Assembly (NCBI GenBank): GCA_001916715.1
Contig: MNSZ01000051.1
Location: 26,235-38,691 of the forward strand
From: Firmicutes bacterium CAG:24053_14
GTDB lineage: Bacteria > Bacillota > Clostridia > Oscillospirales > Oscillospiraceae
Length of the DNA stretch: 12,457 bases
Direction of reading: 5' to 3'
Below are positions 6,395 to 12,457 of this stretch, piece by piece. Within the stretch, counting starts at the first letter, position 1. Every line of letters begins with the position of its first letter. The notes beneath the pieces were generated by a model. It was not told where the DNA came from. It ran no database searches and saw only the letters and a list, made by a program, of their open reading frames with translations. A program made the position numbers and the translations under genes.

Positions 6395-8140
6395 ATGTGC
6401 AAACTGTTAAAACCATCGGTCGAGAAATCGTGGCTGAAGTATTTTTCGGAAGAGGCAAGGGAGGCTTCCGTTCCGCAGAACACCATCTATCGTCACCTGC
6501 GCGAGAATAACGAAAACGGACGCGGCGACACGGCACTCAACTACTTCGGCAGAAAGATCAGCTACGGCATGCTCCTCGACGAAGTTGACAAAGCGGCCGG
6601 AGCTTTTGCGGCAGCCGGCATTAAAAAGGGCGATATAGTCGCCGCGGCGACCGTAACGATTCCCGAGATGGTATATGCGCTGTACGGCCTTAATAAGATC
6701 GGCGCAGCTCCGCTGATGATCGACCCGAGGACGACCGCCTCCGGCGTGTGCGGCTTTATTAAAGAAACCGGCGCGAAGATATTCATCGTGATCGACCTCT
6801 ACTATGAAGTCCTCAAGGATGCGCTGTTCGAGTCCGGCGTTGAGAAGATCGTGGTCATTTCCGCCGACACCTCGCTGCCCAAGTCGATCAGGTTCTTAAA
6901 GCAGCTCAAAATGCCGGCTCCGAAGATCGCGACGAGCGATAAGGTGCTGACATGGCCGCAGTTTTCCGCTACCGGCGTTGGCGTTGAGACCGAGACCGTG
7001 GAATACGGCGAGAATGATCTTGCCGCAATTACGCTCACCGGCGGAACGACCGGCGCACCCAAGGGCGTTATGCTCTCGAACGACGGCTTCAATGCGATCG
7101 CGTTTGATTTCAGGCACTGCGGCGTTTCCTACAAGCGCGGCCAGCGCTTTATGAACATCATCCCGATGTTTGCGTCCTACGGCATCGTTTCGAGCCTGCA
7201 CATGCCGCTGTCTCTCGGCCTTGAGGTCATAATCATTCCCAAGTTCGATGCCGAGAAGGTCGGCTACTATGTTAAGAAATACAGACCCGAGCACACGCTG
7301 CTCGTTCCTGCGCACTATGAAAAGCTCATGAACAGCAAGGAAATGGCCGGCGGCTTTGACCTCAGTTTTTTCCGCACCGCCGGAAGCGGCGGCGACACGA
7401 TGAATGCCGGTCTCGAGGCAAAGCTAAACAGCTTTCTCGAAAGCCGAGGCTGCCGCTATCCTCTTTCTCAGGGCTACGGTATGAGCGAGGTTTCATCAGC
7501 CGCATCCTGCTGCTGCAACGGAAACTTCAAGAGCCTGTCGGTCGGCTATCCGCTGCTGACAACGACTATCGGCATATTTGAGCCGGGCACTGATAATGAG
7601 CTTGACTACGGCGAAGAAGGCGAGATCTGCATAAGCGGCCCGTCGATCATGCTCGGCTACCTTAACAATAAGGCCGAGACCGAAAATGTCATTCGCCGCC
7701 ACACCGACGGCGCTCTGTGGGTCCACAGCGGCGATATCGGCCACATGGATTCCGACGGATTTGTCTACATAAAGGGCAGAATAAAGCGCATGATCACACG
7801 CTTTGACGGACACAAGGTGTTTCCTACCCATGTTGAGAGCGTGCTCGGCCGCCATCCTTCTGTTATAAGCTGCGCCGTTGTCGGCGTGGACGATAAGGAC
7901 CATGCGCAGGGCAAGCTGCCGGTAGCGTTTGTTGAAGCAAAGCATACCGAGCAGGAGAAGCGCTTTGCACTTAAAGCGGAGCTGCTTGATATGTGCCGCA
8001 GGGAAATTGAGTCACGCGCACTGCCCGATGATGTGGTTTTTGTTGACGCCATGCCCCACATGGGAATGGGCAAGATCGACTACAACAAACTCGCGGACGA
8101 TTACAATAGCACGAATAAAAACGAAACTGAAGCTGTCTGA
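6395..8140 (+). CDS. AMP-forming acyl-CoA synthetase / ligase family protein
   Basis: This 581-residue ANL-superfamily enzyme activates a carboxylate with ATP to an acyl-adenylate and then, typically, to a CoA thioester. Core motifs are intact: the phosphate loop LTGGTTGAPKG (214-224), GYGMSE (360-365), the hinge region SGDIGHMDSDGFVYIKGR (445-462) with ribose-binding Asp447, and MGMGKIDYNKL carrying the catalytic Lys560. Length and motif order fit long or medium-chain fatty acyl-CoA ligases more than NRPS domains, since no carrier domain follows. No signal peptide is seen, so it is cytosolic. A GAGGAGGAAGG ribosome site precedes the ATG at 6395. It sits 23 bases upstream of a secreted SGNH hydrolase gene and is surely co-transcribed with it; the divergent TetR gene is the likely regulator. 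Cys-rich SCCCNG just after the fifth core motif (about residues 369-374) is unusual. The true substrate is not known. Confidence 0.9.
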   Translation: MCKLLKPSVEKSWLKYFSEEAREASVPQNTIYRHLRENNENGRGDTALNYFGRKISYGMLLDEVDKAAGAFAAAGIKKGDIVAAATVTIPEMVYALYGLNKIGAAPLMIDPRTTASGVCGFIKETGAKIFIVIDLYYEVLKDALFESGVEKIVVISADTSLPKSIRFLKQLKMPAPKIATSDKVLTWPQFSATGVGVETETVEYGENDLAAITLTGGTTGAPKGVMLSNDGFNAIAFDFRHCGVSYKRGQRFMNIIPMFASYGIVSSLHMPLSLGLEVIIIPKFDAEKVGYYVKKYRPEHTLLVPAHYEKLMNSKEMAGGFDLSFFRTAGSGGDTMNAGLEAKLNSFLESRGCRYPLSQGYGMSEVSSAASCCCNGNFKSLSVGYPLLTTTIGIFEPGTDNELDYGEEGEICISGPSIMLGYLNNKAETENVIRRHTDGALWVHSGDIGHMDSDGFVYIKGRIKRMITRFDGHKVFPTHVESVLGRHPSVISCAVVGVDDKDHAQGKLPVAFVEAKHTEQEKRFALKAELLDMCRREIESRALPDDVVFVDAMPHMGMGKIDYNKLADDYNSTNKNETEAV

Positions 8141-8163
8141 ACGACAGACCGGAGGGTAAACAG

Positions 8164-9780
8164 ATGAAATATACAAAAAGAATACTGAGCTTCGTGCTCG
8201 TTCTGATAATGGTTTTTGCACTCTGCGCGCCGGCACTGGCCGACAGAAGCTACGAGCCGTATAAATACTACATGTGCGTCGGAGACAGTATCGCCGCAGG
8301 CTGCGCGCTCACCAAAGACGGCAGCGAGACCTACTTCGATCAGGAGACCGACGACTATACCACGGTTTATAACCTTGACTACATTTATATAGGCTATGAC
8401 TACGAAACGGTTCCGACAGCATATCACAGTCTTGTTGCCGATTCGCTGGATGCAAAGCTTTTGCAATATGCTCGCAGCGGACTGCGCGCCGTGGAATTCA
8501 GATACTTCCTCGAAGGCGTTTACAACGACTATGACAAGGATCGCGTTTGGGACAATACCTATTTTGATAACGACGGCAACGGCTTTACCCTCGCAGACCT
8601 CGACGCAATGAACGCAAAGATGAACTATCCCGAGGCTGTTAAGAAAACGAACGTCATCAGCGTAAACGTCGGCTCAAACGATGTGTTCTCGTTCACCCTG
8701 AACGTTGTCCTTCGTGAGATGACCGAGGATGCAAACAACGATGCCCTCAAGGATATTAAGGACTTCCTCAATAACGGCGGCGCGCTCGGAACGGCTTTCG
8801 GCAAGCTCATTGAATACTGCCAGAGCGTCGGCCAGATGGCAAAGCTCACAACTCTTATAACTACGACCTTTGCAAGGGCTTATGAGCAGTTTGAGGAAAA
8901 CTACGATGCAGTGGTCAAGAAAATATATGAACTTAACCCGGATATCACATTTGTCGCCGTCGGCGTTTTCAACCCCTTCAAGCACTTCCGCCTTTCCGAC
9001 GGCAGCAATCTCGACCTGAGCGGTCTTGCTCTGCCTATAGTCACGGCGATAAATAACCATCTCAGGCAGCTTTCTTATAAATACGATAACTTCTATTATT
9101 CCAACGTCGTCGGTACCGAGACCTACGACATGAATTACAACGATAAGTATTTCTGGGAGTACTTCGCGCTGAAGGTTCACCCGACTCTGGGCGGCCATCA
9201 GTACATGGCTCAGCAGATCCTCAGTGTGCTTCCCGAGCGCGGAACTCTGCCCTTTGTGGATGTTCCGGCAGACGCATGGTACTATGACGAGCTTTACTAC
9301 GCATGGTTTAACGGCCTTATAAAGGGCACAACGGAAACCACGTTTGATCCTGCCGCAACAACTACTCGCGCCCAGCTCGTGACCGTGCTCTACCGCATGG
9401 CAGGCTCACCGAACGTGAGTGGTCTGACAGAGCCGTTCACCGACGTTTCCGACACTCACTGGGCAAGAGACGCGATAATCTGGGCGTATGAAAGCGCGTT
9501 TATAAAGGGCTATGACGCAACCACATTCGGACCCGAGGACGGACTTACTCGCGCTCAGCTCGTAACGATCCTGCATAGATACGCAGGCTCGCCTGCGGCA
9601 AGCGGAGACCTCGGTGTGTTCTCCGACTCTGCCGATATTGCCTCGAGTTACCGCAATGCTGTCCGCTGGGCAGTGGCAAACGGCGTAGTCAACGGGTATA
9701 ACGACGGCTCTTTCCGCCCGGACACGGTTATAACGCGCGCCCAGCTTGCGGCCATCCTCGCAAGATTTGACCGTATGTGA
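8164..9780 (+). CDS. Secreted SGNH/GDSL-type hydrolase with three SLH wall-anchoring domains
   Basis: The 538-residue product begins with a Sec signal peptide (KR, a hydrophobic core to about residue 20, then CAPALA, cleavage likely after Ala26). An SGNH hydrolase domain follows: block I GDSIAAG (40-46) with nucleophile Ser42, Gly106 as block II, block III GSND (170-173), and block V HPTLGGH (339-345). The Asp expected three residues before His339 is Leu336. A Ca-binding-like acidic segment, DYDKDRVWD and DNDGNGFTLADL, spans 122-146. Three SLH repeats (364-415, 425-478, 486-538), each with a TRAQL signature, anchor it non-covalently to wall polysaccharide. It probably removes ester-linked acyl groups from a polysaccharide, lipid or other surface substrate. 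The ATG has a CGGAGGG ribosome site and sits 23 bases after the ligase gene. Confidence 0.92.
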   Translation: MKYTKRILSFVLVLIMVFALCAPALADRSYEPYKYYMCVGDSIAAGCALTKDGSETYFDQETDDYTTVYNLDYIYIGYDYETVPTAYHSLVADSLDAKLLQYARSGLRAVEFRYFLEGVYNDYDKDRVWDNTYFDNDGNGFTLADLDAMNAKMNYPEAVKKTNVISVNVGSNDVFSFTLNVVLREMTEDANNDALKDIKDFLNNGGALGTAFGKLIEYCQSVGQMAKLTTLITTTFARAYEQFEENYDAVVKKIYELNPDITFVAVGVFNPFKHFRLSDGSNLDLSGLALPIVTAINNHLRQLSYKYDNFYYSNVVGTETYDMNYNDKYFWEYFALKVHPTLGGHQYMAQQILSVLPERGTLPFVDVPADAWYYDELYYAWFNGLIKGTTETTFDPAATTTRAQLVTVLYRMAGSPNVSGLTEPFTDVSDTHWARDAIIWAYESAFIKGYDATTFGPEDGLTRAQLVTILHRYAGSPAASGDLGVFSDSADIASSYRNAVRWAVANGVVNGYNDGSFRPDTVITRAQLAAILARFDRM

Positions 9781-9870
9781 TGCAGCGAAAAGCTGATAAT
9801 CATAATCCCCCCCGATCCGCGGTTCTTCCTGCCATAAAGACTTCCTTTTCTTCCTCACAACGCCGCGGAT

Positions 9871-9900
9871 AAGGCCGGCCACTCATGTGGCCGGTCTTTT
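9871..9900 (+). terminator. Intrinsic terminator of the ligase-SGNH operon
   Basis: GGCCGGCCAC (9873-9882) pairs with GTGGCCGGTC (9887-9896) around the loop TCAT, with one G-T pair. A short T-run follows (9897-9900), matched by A bases before the stem. It lies about 90 bases past the SGNH stop. Confidence 0.85.
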
Positions 9901-10318
9901 CAGCGTATCAAAAAAGTCTGTGACTTTTTTGCACGCTTCAAAAACGCCACATTTTTTGCGAAAACAAGTTTTCACGAAAAATCTCGCTGCGCTCGTCAAA
10001 AAGTCCGTACCGGACATTTTTGATGGCTATAATCTGATTACGAGCGGGGCCTTTTTCTCGCTGAGGCTCGGTCACGCCGCGGCTCTGACATGCCCCCGGC
10101 ATGTCATTCACTACCGCGCCGCCGCTTCGCTACCCCTCGAGCTCCCCTGCTGCTCTATTATCTTTCATTTGCAGTATAGTTTTTCAACGGCCATTTTTAT
10201 GTGTATTTTACCGCTCGTCGGCATCATATACAGTGCGAGCAAGCCGGGATAATCACAAATCACGCAAAATGCTTCGCATAAGACGCTCGTTGATGCACAA
10301 AAGTAGCGAAAATGTCTA
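9901..10318. repeat. Gene-free, hairpin-rich segment, possibly a dispersed intergenic repeat
   Basis: I find no credible gene here. It holds several near-perfect hairpins. AAAAAAGTC and GACTTTTTT (9910-9930) form a 9-pair stem with a 3-base loop. GAAAAC and GTTTTC (9960-9973) form a 6-pair stem. TCAAAAAGTCCG pairs with CGGACATTTTTGA (9996-10023) with one bulged A. TGACATGCC and GGCATGTCA (10086-10106) form a 9-pair stem around CCC. The phrase CTCGCTGCGCTCG and the mixed A-run/GC-palindrome texture differ from the nearby genes. This looks like a structured repeat or RNA; I cannot tell which without comparison to other loci. Confidence 0.45.
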
Positions 10319-10346
10319 TCAGCCGGAATTTATCCGGCTGATTTTT
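10319..10346 (+). terminator. Strong intrinsic terminator with no gene directly upstream
   Basis: TCAGCCGGA (10319-10327) pairs perfectly with TCCGGCTGA (10333-10341) around a 5-base loop, and TTTTTGTTTG follows. It is the right boundary of the hairpin-rich segment and insulates the next promoter. It may end an unannotated RNA or read-through from the SGNH operon. Confidence 0.8.
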
Positions 10347-10366
10347 GTTTGTTTTTCATATATGGC

Positions 10367-10395
10367 TTGTTAAATGTGCTTTTTTCTGTTAAAAT
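10367..10395 (+). promoter_or_regulatory. Candidate promoter of the membrane protein-UbiB kinase operon
   Basis: TTGTTA (10367-10372) and TAAAAT (10390-10395) are separated by 17 bases. They lie just after the terminator and about 30 bases before the start codon, which fits the start of a new transcript. Confidence 0.6.
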
Positions 10396-10412
10396 AAAAA
10401 AAGTCATGTTAT

Positions 10413-10418
10413 GGGAGG
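10413..10418 (+). promoter_or_regulatory. Ribosome site that places the start at 10426
   Basis: GGGAGG lies 7 bases before the ATG at 10426. An in-frame ATG at 10411 touches this site and has none of its own, so the shorter form beginning MPAKKRSRSN is preferred. Confidence 0.75.
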
Positions 10419-10425
10419 CAGACCA

Positions 10426-11076
10426 ATGCCTGCAAAAAAGCGAAGCAGAAGCAACTCAAAACAGGTTTACATAATATGCGCAGTAGTGACGATTGCAGTG
10501 CTTGCCGTGATATTCGGAATACACGAATATAAGATCGCACAGATAGCGCCGGTGTATCAGATCCGCGTTGACGGGCTTGATGCGACAACGCCTGCCGAGG
10601 CGCAGGCCGCCTGCCGCGCGGCATATACGCGCTTTGCCGAGCAGAGCGAGAAACACTCGGGCTGCGCTTGGGTGTGGGCAGGAAAAAAGACGCTTTACCT
10701 CGTCAAACCCGAAACGTTGGAGATCGACGCTTCCGCCGAAGAGACCGGGTTTACGGCCGTGAGCTTTCTCAACGCAAGCGGAAAGCGCCTGCACGGATTT
10801 ATCATCGACCCTGCGACCGAGCCTGTTGAGCTTGGCAGGATAAAGATAAGCGACGCAAAGGAATATAACTATGATAATGTCAGCATGACAGTTCGCGTCG
10901 GTCTGCGCAGCGGCGATATTAAATACGAAAACGCCGTGTACCTTTGGGAAAAGGACACGGATATTGTCCTTGCCGTAAGGCCGGATACATATAAAAAGGT
11001 TGAGGGCAGCATAGTAAGCTTCACCGATGACGGAAACGTGACCCACACATGCTACGTCCTTGATACTGAGATCTGA
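10426..11076 (+). CDS. Single-pass membrane-anchored protein of unknown function
   Basis: The 216-residue product has a short basic N-terminus (KKRSRSNSK), one hydrophobic helix at about 14-32 (VYIICAVVTIAVLAVIFG), and then about 180 residues of soluble domain. By the positive-inside rule the soluble part should face outside. I do not recognise a domain. Visible traits are alternating beta-type segments (YQIRVDG, KTLYLVKPETLEID, FTAVSFLN, VSMTVRVGL, IVLAVRP), a helical stretch rich in Ala (TPAEAQAACRAAYTRFAEQ), and three soluble cysteines. It may be a small beta-rich envelope protein. It starts its own transcript and is followed after 14 bases by the ABC1/UbiB kinase gene, so the two are likely one operon. 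No function should be assigned from sequence alone. Confidence 0.8.
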   Translation: MPAKKRSRSNSKQVYIICAVVTIAVLAVIFGIHEYKIAQIAPVYQIRVDGLDATTPAEAQAACRAAYTRFAEQSEKHSGCAWVWAGKKTLYLVKPETLEIDASAEETGFTAVSFLNASGKRLHGFIIDPATEPVELGRIKISDAKEYNYDNVSMTVRVGLRSGDIKYENAVYLWEKDTDIVLAVRPDTYKKVEGSIVSFTDDGNVTHTCYVLDTEI

Positions 11077-11090
11077 AGGTTGGAAAATAG

Positions 11091-12457
11091 ATGGCAAATG
11101 CCGTGATGGAAACGGGCGCGGACGCAAAGCGCCTGTTTGAAATTGTAAAGGTAATATCAAAATATAAGGTAACGCAGGGCATAAGCCCGGAAAAGCTGTG
11201 CGATATGTTCAAGGAGCTTGGGCCGACCTTCGTTAAGCTCGGGCAGCTTCTCTCCATGCATCCGGAGATCATCCCCATGGAGCACTGCAAAAAGTTAGAG
11301 AGCCTGCGCACGGATGCCTCGCGCCTTGTGACGGCGCAGATACGCGAGATAATCACCGAGGAATACGGTCGCCCGTGGAGTCAGGTTTTCAAGCAGATCA
11401 TGCCGTATCCCTTGGGCGCGGCGTCGATCGCGCAGGTGCATGAGGCAGTTCTGCTTGACGGGACGCATGTCGCCGTCAAGATCCAGCGCCCGGAGATATA
11501 CTCGGTCATGGAGCGCGACGTTCGACTTTTGAAAAGCGCACTGAATGTCATTAAGCTCAAAAAGATCAATAATGTCATGGATCTCGGCGAGACTATCGAC
11601 GAAGTGTGGGCTGTCGCGCAGGAGGAAATGGACTTCGAGCGCGAGGCTGCGAATATCCGCCGCGTGCGCGAGAATATCGAGGGCATAAAATATGTCTATT
11701 GCCCGAAGGTATATGACGAGCTTTCAACAAAGCATATCCTCGTCATGGAATACATCGGCGGCTTTGAGCTGACAGATAAGGCTGCGATGGAGCAGCAGGG
11801 CTACGATGTGCAGGAGGTCTGCACGAAGTTCATAAATAACTATATAAAGCAGTTTGCAGAGGATAGATTTTTCCACGCCGATCCGCACCCCGGCAATGTC
11901 CGCGTGTGGGATGGGCGCATAGTCTGGCTTGATCTCGGTATGATGGGCACGCTGACCAAGGCCGATGCGGAGCTTATCAAGGTGTGCATGAAGGCAATAT
12001 TCAGCAACGACTATGTAAGCTTTGCCGACGCCGTCCTGAACATCTGCGAGCACGATCCCGAGCTTGACCGCGAGGCGTACTATGCGCGTATGCAGGCGTA
12101 TCTGGACAAATACAGGGTCATATCCATGGCGCAGATGAGCAGCACGGTAGATATTTTTGCCGACCTTTACCGCATCGCGCGTGACTTTGGCATCAAGGTG
12201 CCGAAATCATTCACGATGTTCTGGCGCAGCCTGTCGATCATGGAGGGAACGGTTTCAGACCTGTCGCCGAAAACCGACCTTGCCGCGATAATCGGCAGGC
12301 ACATGGCGGCTCAGGCTATGGTCAAGGGTGTGGCCGGTAGCATAACGCGCAAAATATCCCACCGCAGACTCGTATCCGGCAGTGCGCTGCATTATAACGG
12401 AAACGACCTCGAGCCGGACGAGGAATTTGAAGAAGGTATTAACGAGCCCGAAGAGTG
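11091..12457 (+). CDS. ABC1/UbiB-family atypical kinase (AarF/ADCK type), end of gene at or past window edge
   Basis: The frame is open for 455 codons from the ATG at 11091 to the last full codon. It shows the ABC1/UbiB signatures in order: the family-specific KLGQ (49-52), the Ala-rich nucleotide loop GAASIAQVHEA (109-119), VAVKIQRP with Lys130, ExD as Glu179-Met-Asp181, HADPHPGN (262-269, catalytic-loop equivalent), and DLG (281-283) in place of DFG. These proteins act as ATPases or kinases that support quinone and other isoprenoid lipid metabolism. The ribosome site is weak (AAGG or TGGA); a second ATG at 11106 is possible. The last two bases are TG, so the next base could make TGA. That would give a 455-residue protein without the C-terminal membrane helices common in the family. 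A long acidic tail (EPDEEFEEG) is visible. Confidence 0.92.
   Translation, partial: MANAVMETGADAKRLFEIVKVISKYKVTQGISPEKLCDMFKELGPTFVKLGQLLSMHPEIIPMEHCKKLESLRTDASRLVTAQIREIITEEYGRPWSQVFKQIMPYPLGAASIAQVHEAVLLDGTHVAVKIQRPEIYSVMERDVRLLKSALNVIKLKKINNVMDLGETIDEVWAVAQEEMDFEREAANIRRVRENIEGIKYVYCPKVYDELSTKHILVMEYIGGFELTDKAAMEQQGYDVQEVCTKFINNYIKQFAEDRFFHADPHPGNVRVWDGRIVWLDLGMMGTLTKADAELIKVCMKAIFSNDYVSFADAVLNICEHDPELDREAYYARMQAYLDKYRVISMAQMSSTVDIFADLYRIARDFGIKVPKSFTMFWRSLSIMEGTVSDLSPKTDLAAIIGRHMAAQAMVKGVAGSITRKISHRRLVSGSALHYNGNDLEPDEEFEEGINEPEE

Noticed and set aside
9887..10252. A 121-codon open frame beginning MAGLFSVSKK
   Set aside because: Its ATG lies inside the terminator stem-loop, there is no ribosome site, and it reads through several palindromes and A/T runs. 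The low-complexity product looks like translated non-coding repeat.
10258..10309. A short minus-strand reading INERLMRSILRDL before a stop, resembling the end of a regulator gene
   Set aside because: It is bounded upstream by stops within about 20 codons and no other fragment of a gene is seen nearby, so a gene remnant cannot be supported.
10101..10373. A 90-codon open frame in the intergenic region
   Set aside because: It runs through the strong terminator at 10319-10346 and overlaps the candidate promoter at 10367, and no domain or ribosome site supports it.

Overview
The window reads as chromosomal DNA of a gut-type, low-oxygen Firmicute (class Clostridia, perhaps an Oscillospirales or Ruminococcaceae relative). 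This is inferred from a PadR plus DUF2812 cassette, a glycolytic phosphofructokinase of the clostridial PKTIDND type, an SLH-anchored exported enzyme (Gram-positive wall), an iron alcohol dehydrogenase, moderately GC-rich genes between AT-rich spacers, GGAGG-type ribosome sites and near-consensus sigma-A promoters. I cannot name the species. No rRNA, tRNA, CRISPR array, transposase or phage gene is visible.

Layout. 1-1725 (minus): an iron-dependent alcohol dehydrogenase followed, with a 23-base overlap, by a PAP2-family membrane phosphatase that runs off the left edge. 1726-1864: a divergent control region with a minus-strand promoter for the dehydrogenase and a perfect-consensus plus-strand promoter embedded in repeated ATCGAT/ATATCGA half-sites. 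1865-3401 (plus): a PadR-type repressor and an overlapping DUF2812 membrane protein, ending in a hairpin. 3524-4609 (plus): a 6-phosphofructokinase starting at TTG, with its own promoter. 4617-4645: a strong bidirectional terminator between it and the next, converging operon. 4662-6065 (minus): a TetR/AcrR regulator and a short-chain dehydrogenase, separated by a hairpin. 6066-6394: a 329-base AT-rich divergent promoter region with imperfect tandem repeats. 6395-9780 (plus): a two-gene operon of an acyl-CoA synthetase-like AMP-forming ligase and a secreted SGNH-type hydrolase with three SLH domains. 9781-10425: a 645-base gene-free stretch with many hairpins, bounded by two strong terminators. 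10426-12457 (plus): a small single-pass membrane protein of unknown function and an ABC1/UbiB-family atypical kinase that reaches the right edge.

How the parts may work together. The most suggestive block is 4662-9780: a regulator sits divergently from a cytosolic acyl-activating enzyme co-transcribed with a wall-displayed hydrolase, and an SDR oxidoreductase follows the regulator. A reasonable but unproven reading is a regulated system in which a surface enzyme releases an acyl group or other carboxylate that is activated inside the cell. The PadR/DUF2812 pair looks like a self-regulated stress or envelope cassette. The remaining genes are ordinary metabolism and envelope maintenance.
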